NCBI GenBank assembly: GCA_023362775.1
Contig: JALMGJ010000005.1
Span: 89,787,421 to 89,851,420 of the forward strand
DNA from: Charina bottae
Lineage: Eukaryota; Chordata; Lepidosauria; Squamata; Charinaidae
Direction of reading: 5' to 3'
DNA length: 64,000 nucleotides
Shown: piece by piece, positions 29,717 through 40,743 of the stretch
Layout: every line of letters begins with the position of its first letter
Numbering within the stretch: position 1 is the first letter of the stretch
The notes under the pieces: generated by a model
What the model was told of the DNA's origin: nothing
Database searches by the model: none
Seen by the model: only the letters and a program-made list of their open reading frames with translations
Made by a program: the position numbers and the translations under genes

Positions 29717-30462
29717 TGTGCTGGCTAGCCTCGGGTGTCAGGTTACACAGAGGCTGACAGCAAGGTAGCAAAGAGGAGACAAACGTCTGTTCACAAACCG
29801 TGGGTTGCACGCCAGCAGAGCCAGCAAACCAAGTCCAGGAATAGTCCAGTGGGAGTCCAGAAGTCACAAGCAGAGGTCAGGATTGGAACAAGCAGGTAAA
29901 CAAGAGTCCAGAGCCAAGGTCAAGGATTGTAGCAAGCAGGTCAACGATTATCCAAAACAAGGTCAGAAGTCCAAGGAATCCAGGCAAGATGCAAGGAGTG
30001 GTCGCGGCAAGAATGCATGTTGCTTCCACAGCCTTTGCTCATGGCCCTTCTGTTGATTTATCTTGCTGTACCCAGCTGTCGGCTGGCTCCTGGGTGCACT
30101 CACAGTCACGCCTCTGTAATTCCCTCGCAGCCAAACGAGCGCTCCTGCGTCTCTCCCTTAAGGCAGCCCTTAACCTCTGCCTCCTCTGCTGCTTGGGCAA
30201 CTCAGGTGAGCTGGGGGTCTGATTGGGAGCAGCTGGCTGCTGGCTGGAGGGCGGGGACAAACCATGATCCAGGGCTTGTTCCTGCTCAGCCTCTGGAGGC
30301 TGAGATGCTGCCATATCTCCACTCCCCCCTGGCACTGGATCTGGGGCTGGAGCCGGGCTTGGACCTGGGGCTACCTCTTCCTCAGTCTCCTGGGTGTTTA
30401 ACAGGGGCATCTCATCTGCTGACTCCTCGCTGGAGTCCTGAGGCAGAGGCTGGCCCAGTACA
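29717..30462 (-). mobile_element. Gypsy 5' LTR
   Basis: 746 bp, same length as the 3' LTR. Followed on the minus strand by GTTTGCTTCCACCTG, where the primer-binding site should be; I could not match this to a tRNA 3' end. Confidence 0.95.
30039..30461 (-). CDS. LTR open frame (5' LTR copy)
   Basis: Same reading frame as 24938-25372, open through the LTR; here it even continues upstream into LINE-X sequence (frame 30039-30521). Differences from the 3' LTR copy include RAALRERRRSARLAA here against RVALRERRRSTRLAA. Unknown function. Confidence 0.4.
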   Translation of the reverse strand, partial: VLGQPLPQDSSEESADEMPLLNTQETEEEVAPGPSPAPAPDPVPGGSGDMAASQPPEAEQEQALDHGLSPPSSQQPAAPNQTPSSPELPKQQRRQRLRAALRERRRSARLAARELQRRDCECTQEPADSWVQQDKSTEGP

Positions 30463-30467
30463 CCAAT

Positions 30468-30496
30468 CCTCCCTTCAGCCTTCCTGAACCTCTTCC
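30468..30496 (-). pseudogene. LINE-X copy 2, endonuclease scrap
   Basis: 29 bp between the gypsy duplication and the Copia B LTR. Minus-strand translation RKRFRKAEGRI runs on into GILISTSLG at 24610, matching KNKGRASGGLCILIKQ of copy 1. It shows that gypsy and Copia B inserted 30 bp apart. Confidence 0.75.
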
Positions 30497-30544
30497 TGTC
30501 AGAGTGCGTACGTTGTGCCATCCACTGAGTGGTTCAGAAATATA

Positions 30545-31432
30545 CAGTGCATCCGGAAAGTATTCAGACCCCCTTCACTTTCTTCAATTTTGTTACGTTG
30601 CAGCCTGATACTACAATCATTCAAATTCATGTTTTGTCTCATTAATCTACACTCAGTACCCCATAATGACAAAGTGAAAACAGAATTTCAGAAATGTCTG
30701 TAAATTTATCATAAAGGAGAAACTGAAATACCACATCTACATAAGTATTCAGACCCTTTACTCAGTACTTTGTTGAAGCACCTTTGGCAGCAATTACAGC
30801 CTCGAGTCTTTTTTGGTATGACGCGACAAGCTTTGCACACCTAGATTGGGGGATTTTCTGCCATTTTTCTTTGCAAATCCTCTCAAGCTCAATCAGGTTG
30901 GATGGGGACTGTTGGTGGACAGCCATTTTCAGGTCTCTCCAGAGATGTTCAATAGGGTTCAAGTCAGGACTCTGGCTGGGCCACTCTAGGACATTCACAG
31001 AGTTGTCCCTAAGCCATTCCTGTGTTGTCTTGGCTGTGTGCTTAGGATCGTTGTCATGTTGGAAGGTGAACCTTCGGCCCAGTCTGAGGTCCTGAGTGCT
31101 GTGGGACAGGTTTTCATTGAGGATATCTCTGTACTTTGCTCCATTCAGCTTTCCCTCAACCCTGACCAGTCTCCCAGTCCCTGCTGCTGAAAAACACCCC
31201 CACAGCATGATGCTTCACTGTTGGGATGGTATTGGGCAGGTGATGAGCGGTGCCTGGTATCCTCCAGACATAACGTTTAGAATTGAGGCGAAACAGTTCA
31301 ATCTTGGTTTCATCAGACCAGAGAATCTTGTTCCTTACAGTCTGAGAGTCCTTCAGGTGCTTTTTTGCAAACTCCAAGCGGGCTTTCATGTGTTTTGCAC
31401 TGAGGAGAGGCTTCCATCTAGCCAGGTATCAT
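30545..31432 (-). mobile_element. Tc1-like transposon B, one end missing
   Basis: Left terminal repeat CAGTGCATCCGGAAAGTATT at 30545 after TATA, in the Copia B LTR remnant. The other end and the transposase N-terminus are missing: at 31432 the sequence changes abruptly to L2. It is a different family from Tc1 A. Confidence 0.9.
30762..31389 (-). pseudogene. Tc1 B transposase, catalytic domain
   Basis: Two frames: 31156-31389 (KILWSDETKIELF, first catalytic D) and 30762-31208 ([11 protein letters not shown], second [17 protein letters not shown]; spacing D-34-E). A frameshift around 31200 separates them, at [12 protein letters not shown]. It lacks the N-terminal helix-turn-helix part. The C-terminus ends near AKGASTKY at 30762, the usual Tc1 length. 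Confidence 0.92.
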
Positions 31433-31928
31433 AGGCAGATAACAGGGTAAGGACGTTCCCTTGGCATCTCCCCAGACTGAGAGTCCAACTTGGAGCGAAT
31501 CTGAGCGATTTTATCCTGCAGATGCCTAGAAAACTCCTCCGCATGGCCCTGCAGGTGGGTCACTGACTCCACCTTGCCCAAGAGAGATCGAGTAATCTTA
31601 AACAGGGCCGTCAGACGGCATTCTGTGGACGCAATAAGAGCAGAGAAATATTGACTTTTCGCCATTCTTACCACCACAAGGTAGGCCTTAACAGCGGCTC
31701 TAGCTTGTGTTCGGTCAGATTCAATCTTTGTCTTTCTCCAGCGGCACTCTAGACGTCTCTTAACCCTCTTCAAAACCCTCAACTCCTCCGTGAACCATGG
31801 GGGAGAATTGGGTCAGATGTGGTAAGAGAGGTCACACAGGCACAATCCTGCCCAAGGTCCTGGCCGCCTCCCTATTCCAGGCTGCGGCCAGGACCTCCGC
31901 TGGACCGTGCAATAGATCCTCGGGTATA
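31433..31928 (-). mobile_element. L2 internal fragment
   Basis: About 500 bp equivalent to 42860-43360 of L2 B. The translation 31429-31782 reads RVLKRVKRRLECRWRKTK and SALIASTECRLTALFKITRS, the endonuclease-RT linker. It has neither the 3' tail nor the 5' end and no duplication, so it was probably left by a deletion that also trimmed Tc1 B and Copia B. Confidence 0.85.
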
Positions 31929-32299
31929 ACCGTGGGAGCATACGTTTCATCATAATCTAAGTTCTTTTTCTGTGTAAAGCCTTGAGCTACCAGACGAGTC
32001 TTGTACTTTACATGCCCAGATAACAGAACTTTTCTTTTGTACACCCACCTACAATCAACTGCTTTCTGATCTTCTGGCAATTGTGTGGTTGTAAAAACCT
32101 TGTTAGCTGCCATGGATTGCATCTCATCATCCATGGCCTCAAACCATTTATCTGCTTCTGCCTTTGGTAATTGCAATACTTCCTCGAAACCTTGAGTTTC
32201 ACAGTGTACAAAACATATTTTTACTTCTCCCACAGTAAAATGTTCAGGAGGTATACCCTTTGTTATCTGTTCAGAACGTCTTGGAACAAAAGTTTCCAT
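31929..32299 (-). pseudogene. Copia B reverse transcriptase, N-terminal part
   Basis: FVPRRSEQITKGIPPEHF, then KWFEAMDDEMQSMAANKVF, WVYKRKVLLSGHVKYKTRLV and DYDETYAPTV. These are the standard copia RT opening blocks (compare 50150-50373 in Copia C). The YVDD box and everything after APTV are missing at the L2 fragment. Confidence 0.92.
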
Positions 32300-33144
32300 T
32301 TGCTCCTCCTCTCAGCCTTTGGAGAAAAAACATCTGCTCTCTTATCAGGACTTTCAGGGCTTTCTAGTGAGGGCTGCACACTTTGATTTGTACGCTCATT
32401 ATCTTCTGGCAACATCACTTCCATATTAGCATGTACCCTCTGCCAACCACCGTGTTCAGTGAACTCCACTGATCTGGAAATTACCACTTTCCCATTCCCA
32501 AGTGCAAATCTATAAGCCTTGGACCCAGGTTGGTAGCCAACAAACCTGAGCTTCATTGCATTGGGCTGTCCCTTTCTCCTCTGTCCTTTTGGTATGTGCA
32601 CCCACGCAAAACATCCAAACACTCTTAGATGGGACAATACAGGTTGTTTTTTAAACATTAAGTAGCACAGAGTTGTATTTATCACAGAACTCCATAATCT
32701 ATTTGTTATGTAATTTGCTGTCAAGATAGCCTCTCCCCAGAAATGTCTAGGCAATCCTAAGTCTTGCAGCAAAGAATCTTTCATTGTTTGTAATACACCA
32801 TTCCTTCGTTCTGCCATGCCATTTTCATTTGGGGAGTAAGGGTTTGTTTTATGGTGCCAAATGCCTTGTTGCTTCAGCCAATTTTGGAAATTCCCTGCAA
32901 CAAATTCTCCCCGTCCATCTGTTTGTAACTGAGCTACTTTGCATGAAAATCTCCTCTCTACATAAGCAACCCAATTCGCAAACGTTTTAAATGTTTCACT
33001 CTTGGATTTTAGTAAATAGCAAAAACCATATCTGGTGAAATCATCCACAATTACAAGTACATATTTAGCCCCTCCTAGGGTCTGAGTCAGAGGTCCAATT
33101 AAATCAACATGTACTAACTCAAAACTTCTCCTCGTAACTATCAC
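32263..33144 (-). pseudogene. Copia B integrase core
   Basis: Catalytic D in FELVHVDLIGPL, D in LQTDGRGEFVAGNFQNWL and E in NPYSPNENGMAERRNGVLQ (DDE). RLWSSVINTTLCYLMFKKQP and FGCFAWVHIPKGQRRKGQ follow, both typical of copia. Open over 293 codons. It lies before RT in the pol order, which separates copia from gypsy. The zinc-binding part is in the next frame upstream. Confidence 0.93.
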
Positions 33145-33460
33145 TGTACATTCTCACAGGAAAGACCTTTGACTTGGACATTTTACAAACCACACACTCC
33201 AAGTATTTGCTGCACTGCTTTACAGTTAACCCCTCACTTACCTCAGGCATTTTAGCTAGAGCTCTGAAGTTAGCATGTCCCAGCTTTCTGTGCAACAAAT
33301 GAACACAATTATCATGGACAGGCCAATTATACAAAGTGGTTTGTACAGTTACATGTGCACTTTCATATGGCAACATGACATACAGCCTATTTCTTAATAT
33401 ACCCTGTGCACACATAACTCCATTTTTCTTAACCGTGCAAGTTTTTTCTGTGAATAACAC
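33119..33460 (-). pseudogene. Copia B integrase zinc-binding region
   Basis: CVHLLHRKLGHANFRALAKM gives the two histidines, and LECVVCKMSKSK the two cysteines, of the pre-integrase HHCC module. A frame change at about 33130 separates it from the core. Confidence 0.92.
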
Positions 33461-33472
33461 TGTGTATCCATC

Positions 33473-33799
33473 CTATGTTAAACAGGACACACTTAGCAGG
33501 TTATGCTCGAGAGTTGGTACAAATAACACCCCTTCTAATGTTCTGTTCATACTGGGCACAAACACTTGCCCTTGACCATGCACTGGCAATTTCTTCCCAT
33601 CTGCCAGGCTGACATGGTCCTGAGACGCTGGGTTTAAGGATACAAAATCATCTTTTGTGTTTGAAAGGTGTCGGCTTGCACCGCTATCCAAGAGCCAAGT
33701 TCCTTGTCTGAGCTCATCAGCAGTTCTCACTACAGAAATATGCTGCCGTCTGGCTCTTAATGATTTCTGGTTCTGAGATTTCTCTTTACTCCCCTGCAA
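33473..33799 (-). pseudogene. Copia B protease
   Basis: TWLLDSGASRHLSNTKDDFV holds the DSGA active site. HVSLADGKKLPVHGQGQVFV and LEHNLLSVSCLT follow. It ends at a stop just before the pre-integrase module. Upstream (about 33800-33850) is a degenerate knuckle CFKCGSTKRPRRNC in which the histidine is replaced by arginine. Confidence 0.92.
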
Positions 33800-33850
33800 C
33801 TGGGCTGTACAATTCCTTCTTGGACGTTTTGTGGACCCACATTTGAAACA

Positions 33851-34156
33851 TCACTTTACAGCAAGGGCTCTCTCTGTACCTTCGCTGAATGCTGTCTCCC
33901 GTGGAATGTTCCTGCTTGCTTTTGTATGGCTGCATTCCTGGGATTTTTCTGTTCTCCGTTGCCCTTCTTCAAGAAGACACCCAGTTAAATAGTGAAGAGT
34001 CAGCTCTCTTTCTGGCATGGATTCTAAGCTGGCTATTATCATATTCCAGGACTCATCCAGAGAGCTTAGAATAAGGTAGACTTTGTTTGCCTCAGTGAAG
34101 GGCATCCCTCTCTCTTGAAGTTCAGCAAACAAAAGTCTCATATTTTGTAAATGTTC
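33851..34156 (-). pseudogene. Copia B gag C-terminal part
   Basis: Reads EHLQNMRLLFAELQERG at the L1 C border, then VYLILSSLDESWNMIIASLE and LTLHYLTGCLLEEGQRR. Homologous to Copia A gag. It stops just before the zinc knuckle. Confidence 0.9.
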
Positions 34157-34534
34157 TTTTTTTTAAAATAGTTTTATTGTTTAAAATATACAACAGAAAG
34201 ATAGATACATTTACAAAGATTTACAACACATAAAAGACCTCCTTACATATAACAACAAAGTTACACATAAAACAATTAATTTAAAAAAGACGTCCTGTTT
34301 CTTTTACGAAGAAACCTTTTTACATTTATTTAATATTTACTATATTTCTATTATATTTCTCCCTCCCTTTAATATTTCTTTAATATATTTATACTTTATC
34401 TCTTTGCATATTTCACTTTTTTTTCTTGCCACATGTAGTTTATTTTTTACATTTCTAATATTCCTTTTCAGTTTGTTCATACATATTTAACTTTTGTTTT
34501 CTTTAAACTATTTTTCCTTTTGATTTTCCCAGTT

Positions 34535-37500
34535 TCACAATGGTAATTTTATATTGTAGTCCTTTTGTAGAAATTCTAAAAAGGGATTCCATATTAGTTC
34601 ATAATCTCCAATTTCTTTGCATTTTATTAAAATTGTTAATCTGTCCATCTGTGCTATTTCCATTGCTTTAATCATCCATTCTTCTGTTGATGGGATGTAT
34701 TCTTCTTTCCAGTGTTTCGCAAATATTATCCTTGCTGCTGTTATCAGATGGTGTAGTAGTTTTTTGTGATCCTTATTTATCTTTATGTCCATGAGGCCCA
34801 ATAGGTATAATTCTGGGTTTTTTTCCATATTGATTTTTATTATTTTGCAAATATTACCATGAATTTTTTACCAGTATTTTTTAGTTTTCTTGCAAGTCCA
34901 CCATAGATGGTAAAAAGAGCCCACCTTTATATTACATTTCCAACATACATTTGATCTTAAACACTTCATTTTATACAACCTCTCTGGAGGCAAATACCAT
35001 CTAAAAATCATTTTATAACTATTTTCTCTTAAACTATTACTTAAGGAGAATTTAATATTTTTCATCCAGATAGTTTGCCAATCCTCATAACCGATCTCTC
35101 TACCCAAATTTTCTTCCCATTTTGTCATGTAATTTTTGGTTTTTATATCACTAGTTTTTAAATCCAATATTTTTTTATACATTTTGGATATTAGATGATC
35201 ATTCTCATTCCATAATATATTGTCCCAATTATCTGTTGAATTCACAAATTTAAATGTCTTTCAGACTAATTTAAATTGTTCTTTTAATTGTAGATATTTA
35301 AACCAATGACATTCAAAACCCTCCCTTTCTAGTTCTTCCCTAGTTTTGAATTCATAATTATTTCCATTAAATTTAAGTAGGTTTTTGTATCTTAACCATT
35401 TTTTATCTTTTGGATTGGCATTTGCCTCCTGAGGAGATGTCCACAATGGAAGTGCAGGTAGTAAAGAATTTTTGTATCTGTTCCATATTTTTAGTATTGA
35501 TTTCCTAATTATATGATTACTAAATGCCTTATTGATTTTGCTTTTGTTGTACCACATATACCCATGCCATCCAAATCTATTATCATGACCTTCTAAATTT
35601 AATATATTTGTATTTTCCAATTTTATCCATTCTTTCAGCCAGACCAAACCACAAGTTTCGTAATATAATTTTAAATTTGGTAATCCCAATCCTCCTCTTT
35701 CTTTTATATCTTGTAAATATCTTAATTTTATTCTGGGTTTTTTCCCTTGCCATATAAATTTTGTTATATCTTTTTGCCAGTTTGAAAAGGTTTGGTCCAT
35801 AATTTCTATGGGTATCGTCTGGAACAGATACAAAATTCTAGGTAGTACATTCATTTTTATTGTAGCAATCCTACCTAATAGTGATAATTGTAGAGATTCC
35901 CACTTTTCTAAATCTTTTTTGATATCTTTCCATACTTTGATATAATTATTTTTAAATAAATCTATATTTTAGCTGTTATCTGTACTCCTAGATATTTAAT
36001 TTGTTTCACATTTTGAAATCCTGTTTTATATTCCAATTTCATTCTCTCTTCTTTTATCATATTTAAATTTATCATTTTAGTCTTTTGTTTATTTATTTTA
36101 AAACCTGCCAAATCTCCAAATTCTTTTAACTTTTTGTTTAAGTTTTCTATTGAATCTAATGGATTTTGTACTGTTATCACCAAATCATCAGCAAATGCTT
36201 TTAATTTATATGTTTCTTTTTTAATTTTTATTCCTTCAATATTGTCATCTTTTCTATTTTTTTCCAATAAACTTTCCAATACTAATATAAATATTAATGG
36301 AGACATTGGGCATCCCTGACGTGTACCTTTTTCTATATTTATTTCTTGTGTTTCTTCTTCGTTCACTATAACGTTGGCTTTCTGTACTTTGTAAATAGCT
36401 TGAATTGCTTTTATAAAATTACTTCCAAAGTTTCTATATTCTAGTGTTTTAATTATATAGTCCCAATTTACATTATCAAATGCTTTTTCAGCGTCTAAGA
36501 ATAATAACATTATAGGTTTTTCATTGTGTACGTTTGCATATTCTATTAAGTTTATTACTGTCTGCAAATTGTCTTTGATTTGTCTGTTAGGTATAAATCC
36601 ATTTTGGTCACAATTTATCAAATTTTGTGAATTTTTTTTTAATCTTTCAGCCAATATAATAGTGAATAATTTATAATCATTGTTTAGTAAAGAGATCGGT
36701 CTATAATTTTGGCATTTTGTTAAGTCCTGATTTTCCTTTGGAATTAAGGCAATCTTAGCCTCTGTCCATGTTTGTGGTACCTTATTTCCCTCCAGAATTG
36801 AATTAAAAAGTATTTTGAGTGGTTCTATCAGTTGTTCTTTGAAGTATTTGTAATATCCCGCCGAGAGTCCATCAGGTCCTGGAGTTTTACCTGTTTTTAA
36901 TCTATCAATTGCATCTATTATTTCTTGAGTTGTGATCAAATTATTTGTTATATCCTTTTGTTCATTGGTTAATTTTTTTAGATTACATTCCTGTATATAT
37001 TGTTCAATTTTTTCCAATGGTATTTCCTTTTTATATATATAATTCTGTATAGTAGGCATGAAAGGCATTTTTAATTTTGTCATTTTGAATTAGGTCCACA
37101 TCATTTTCTCTAATTTTAGAAATTATTCTTTTTTCTCTTTCTTTTCTTAATTTATATGCCAACCATCTGCCTGGCTTATTTGCATTTTCAAAGTTTTTCT
37201 GTCTAATATATTTCAATTTTTTGTCAATCAATTTGGACTTGAAGTTGTAGTAATTTTATCTGGTTTAAAACTTCTTTATTATTTTTTTTTTGCAGTTCTC
37301 TTTCTTTTTCTTTAATTTGATCCGTAATTATCTGTAATTTTTTAGTATTATTTTTTTGATAGCTATTCACTGATATAAAATGTCCTCTCATGTAGGCCTT
37401 GCTCGCATCCCATATTGTTTCTAATTTTACTTCTGTGCCTGTATTCCAAAGGAAAAATTCTTGCAATTTTTTTTAAGATCCTCTAAGTTTTGCTTGTTTT

Positions 37501-38251
37501 TCAAAATATTTTCATTTAGTCTCCATCTAAAGTTTCTAGAATTTATTTTCAAAATCATTTGCACTGGGTTGTGATCCGATAGAGTTTTTGCCAAAATTGT
37601 AGATTTTTTAATTTTATTTTCCAAATTCTTTGATAACCATATCATATCTATTCTTGAAAATGATTTATGTCTATTTGAATAGAATGTGTATTCTCTTGCA
37701 TTACCATTTATGCTTCTCCATGCATCTATTAGGGATAAATTTTTAGCCATAACAAAAAATTCTTTTGGCAATTTACCTTGATATTTATTAATTTGGCATT
37801 GTGATTTCTTATCCAATTTTGGGTCAACTACTCCATTTAAATCCCCCATCACTATCCAGTTATTTTGTGTGTACTCTACACAAATGTTTGATAATTCTTT
37901 ATAGAAATTTTTTTGATTTTTATTTGGAGCATATATGCCAATTAATAACATTTTGGAATTTTGAATTTCGATTTCAATAATAATATATCTCCCATTTTCA
38001 TCTTTTTGAATTAATTTAGGTTTTAAATATGATTTTGTGTATATTACTACTCCATTTTTTTCATTTGCTGCAATAAATTCTAATCCTAATTTTTTATTAA
38101 TTAAATATTTTGTATCTGTTCTTTTAATGTGAGTTTCCTGTAGGCATACTATGTCAAGTTTTAACTTATTTAGTATTTGAAATATATGTTTTCTTTTAAC
38201 GGGTGAGTTAGCTCCATTAATGTTCCAAGTAGTAACTCTAAGTTCACTCAT
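34535..38251 (-). pseudogene. L1 C ORF2
   Basis: Starts at ATG 38251 (TTWNINGANSPVKRKHIFQI). The endonuclease (37427-38251) has IVCLQETHIK, VMGDLNGVVDP, SRIDMIWLSKN and LSDHNPVQMIL, so all APE motifs are there. RT (35962-37083) has GKTPGPDGLSAGYYKY, LLFLDAEKAFDNVNW, GTRQGCPMSPLIFILVLES and AFADDLVIT (FADD intact). The C-terminal parts (35261-35854, 34868-35245, 34535-34828) end with VCWKCNIKVGSFYHLWWTC. At least five frame breaks between these pieces make it inactive. Confidence 0.94.
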
Positions 38252-38274
38252 TTACCAAGAGTGAAGTAAACTCT

Positions 38275-39110
38275 TTAGTGTTGGAAGCTCCTCTTTCTTT
38301 TTGATAGAGTTTTGTCTTCTCCTCCTTGTCTCTGTTCTTTAGGCTGAGCTATTTCTTTTTCAAATCTCTTCAAGAAATCTTTTGCTTTTAATATTGAGTT
38401 TAGTTTATATCTTTGGCCTTTGAATGTCAAGCTCAACCCCTCGGGTATTTCCCACCTGAAGTTAATATTATTTTTTCCCAAAAGATCAGTCAGAAATCTA
38501 TATTCTTTTCTCTTCTTTAGAATTTTAACCAGAATTTCTTTGAAAATAGTGATGTCTTTCCCTCCTATTTCAATTTTTTTATTATAGGATGCTTGTATTA
38601 TGTTTCTTGTCTTTTTTTTTTTAATTCTATTAAAATATCTTTTGATTTATTATACATAGTTGCATATTTAGAGTTTATCCTAAACATTATTTCAATTTCA
38701 TCTTCTAGGCTTTCCTCCTCCCATTCAATTAAATTAGCTAGCATTGGTATAATTGTTTCTCTCACATTACTTTCCTTTTCCTCAGGTACCCCTCTCAGCC
38801 TTATACAATGTTCTTTTTCTTTTAATTCCAATAATGTTATACGCTCTTCTTCTTTATCTAGATTTTCTTCACAGCTTTCTATCTGTTTTTTAACTTCAAA
38901 AATATCTTCTTTTAATTTTTTTCTATTTTACCCAACTTCTGTTCTAATCTTTTTTCTAAACCATCTAATTTTTCTTCCAACACTTGTGTTACAGTTTGAG
39001 TAATTGTCTGTGTAGTTTTAACTGTGAAGTCTTCAAATAAAGATTTTAGCCATTCACCTTCCCCAGACTCTGATCCTCTTTCTACCCTGTATTATCTGTC
39101 TCCTAGTATT
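38275..39110 (-). pseudogene. L1 C ORF1
   Basis: C-terminal part at 38275-38481 (NFRWEIPEGLSLTFKGQRYK) and RRM-like part at 38598-38831 (LRGVPEEKESNVRETIIPML, NSKYATMYNKSKDILIEL). The coiled-coil start upstream to about 39110 is decayed. Matches ORF1 of L1 B and L1 D. Confidence 0.85.
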
Positions 39111-39168
39111 GACACTGATTTTACAAAACTTGTATCTTCTTTATTAGCTTGTAACAAAATAAAAAGAT

Positions 39169-39212
<44 letters not shown>

Positions 39213-39861
39213 TATAATATACTTATCTAAATATATGAATATATATATATATCTTATACTTATCTAAATATGTAAGGTTAATATGGTAGTAATATATTCA
39301 AACAATAATTTAGCAAATAATAATTCTTATACTTTATATTTTGTACAGCAAGTTTAAACAAAAATTCTATTAGAGTTTTGACAATGTAAAATGGCTTCTT
39401 TTGTTTGTTAATTAAATAATTAACTCAGTCCTGGTGGCAGTTCACTGTAAGGAAATTATATATGTTCTCACCAACATCCTCCGCTTTGCTTCTTCATTCA
39501 GAAACAATTGCTTTTTTGTTTGTTAGTTTCTTTAAATTGTTTTGATGAATTGATCAGCGATGTTTGTCTATTTCCAAGACTTTCACTCCGCAGCTCCGAC
39601 TTTCGCTTTCAGCTTACTGGCTTGTTCTTCTCAGCGAATCGATGAAAACACTTAAACAGGACAACACTTGATTCGCTCCTCTTTTTTAAGCCTTCCAAAG
39701 CCGCCGAAAGTTTTTCTTTCTGAAAGAGCCAAATCTCCCGCTCTTTCTGTCACCGCTTCTAGCTTTTAATCTTACAAAAACGGCTCGGATCTGCGCGTTT
39801 TCAGATTTCTTCATGGAGCCTCCTCTACTTCGCTCCAGCCACCGTCCATCTTCACCGGAAG
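39111..39861 (-). promoter_or_regulatory. L1 C 5'UTR with (AT)n tract
   Basis: No gene. (TA)n at 39173-39210 and 39238-39252, then AT-rich sequence, and a GC-richer outer end (39590-39861) equivalent to the L1 B leader. Internal promoter by family rule only. Confidence 0.6.
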
Positions 39862-40247
39862 TCTGATAAACTTTCCCCCAGCTGCAAATGTGCTCTATAG
39901 AGTTTTTGTATTAGTGCTATCTTGCTGCTTGCAGTATCACGAACATAAATCTGTCGCAGCACAGTCCAGCACTCATTAGCAGTAGCCAAGCCACAGACAT
40001 CTACCAACTGGCAATCATCAAGACCCAAAATTATACATGATCGAGCCTTTTCCTCAGCTCTAAGCTGCCTATTATCAGGCTGTACAGGGGGATTACTCAC
40101 AGCATCCAAGAGTCCTTCCCTCCGGAGAAACATCTCCATTTTCATGCTCCATGTCAGGTAGTTATGGTCATTCAGTTGGTTCAAAGGTATTCCACCACTC
40201 ACTGCAAATTCTGCCTCAGTATCCATGACTTCTCCTGCCAACACCAA
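39862..40247 (-). pseudogene. Copia B gag N-terminal part
   Basis: ORF from ATG 40247 with NDHNYLTWSMKMEMFLRREG, NECWTVLRQIYVRDT and KIALIQKLYRAHLQLGESL, interrupted by L1 C. Same protein as Copia A gag (LNVSNYLSWAYKMEIFFRCEG). No internal stop. Confidence 0.92.
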
Positions 40248-40313
40248 TGTATGCCTTCACCAGCAAACCTTCCAACACAAAGTCAAGGTTCTAGCGCCGA
40301 TGGCCCCAGGGTT

Positions 40314-40327
40314 CTGGGCCCATAACC
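40314..40327 (-). promoter_or_regulatory. Copia B primer-binding site (initiator tRNA-Met anticodon arm)
   Basis: GGTTATGGGCCCAG on the minus strand, directly next to the LTR end. Identical to the Copia A site; complementary to the anticodon arm of initiator tRNA-Met. Confidence 0.85.
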
Positions 40328-40738
40328 TGTCAGAGTGCGTGCATTGTGCCATCCACTGATTGGTTCAGAAATGTATCTGCTTGTGTACTGCTGTAAGCAA
40401 CCTCTACCTTCCAGGTTGAAAACAAGACATGGAGTCTGCTACTTTAAGTATATACAGATTTTTACTATACAGAACATATGTACAAGCATACACCTTAACC
40501 ACATCCATTAAGCTACCAAACTACCCAACCAACAACAGTTTATCATCCACAGTTTATATACACAGGTTTTGCTGACTCATACACAGAGTCTTCCCAGCAA
40601 CAGAGCAGGTGCTGTCAATTAACACTCAAGATATCTCCTGAGGTAATTGTTCCCAGCTGTTCGACATTACCTTGTTCTTTCTTTATTCATACCAGTAAAA
40701 TTTTACAGTACGATATATTTTCTGTGCATACACTGACA
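40328..40738 (-). mobile_element. Copia B 5' LTR
   Basis: 411 bp from TGTCAGAGTGCGTGCATTG to CACTGACA. The first 45 bp recur at 30497-30542, the remnant of the partner LTR. Confidence 0.88.
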
Positions 40739-40743
40739 CTTAC

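Larger units (their letters stand above)
24616..30462 (-). mobile_element. Ty3/gypsy chromovirus-type element, recent, complete
   Basis: 5847 bp with 746-bp LTRs at both ends that differ at only four sites, all C/T or G/A. The 5-bp duplication CCAAT lies at 24611-24615 and 30463-30467. Order on the minus strand: 5' LTR, gag, protease, RT, RNase H, integrase, chromodomain, polypurine tract, 3' LTR. Integrase after RT and the chromodomain identify a chromovirus. Gag resembles the Sushi/RTL type. At least five frame lesions make the copy inactive. It lies in LINE-X copy 2. Confidence 0.96.
34157..39861 (-). mobile_element. L1 C, near full-length, in Copia B gag
   Basis: Poly-A end (T-run) at about 34157 and 5' end GACTTCCGG.. 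at 39861. Rejoining the gag flanks leaves at most 2-3 shared bases (TCT), so there is no proper target duplication. It has 5'UTR, ORF1 and ORF2 in order, with many frameshifts. Confidence 0.92.
30497..40738 (-). mobile_element. Ty1/copia element B with nested insertions
   Basis: 5' LTR at the right (40328-40738), a 46-bp remnant of the 3' LTR at 30497-30542. Flanks CTTCC (30492-30496) and CTTAC (40739-40743) look like a diverged 5-bp duplication, and LINE-X continues on both sides. Gag, protease, integrase and the first part of RT remain. The rest of RT, RNase H and most of the 3' LTR are replaced by Tc1 B and an L2 piece. L1 C lies in gag. Confidence 0.88.

Noticed and set aside
39173..39252. 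AT tracts as a replication origin or scaffold site
   Set aside because: Plain (AT)n microsatellite inside an L1 5'UTR; nothing else supports an origin.
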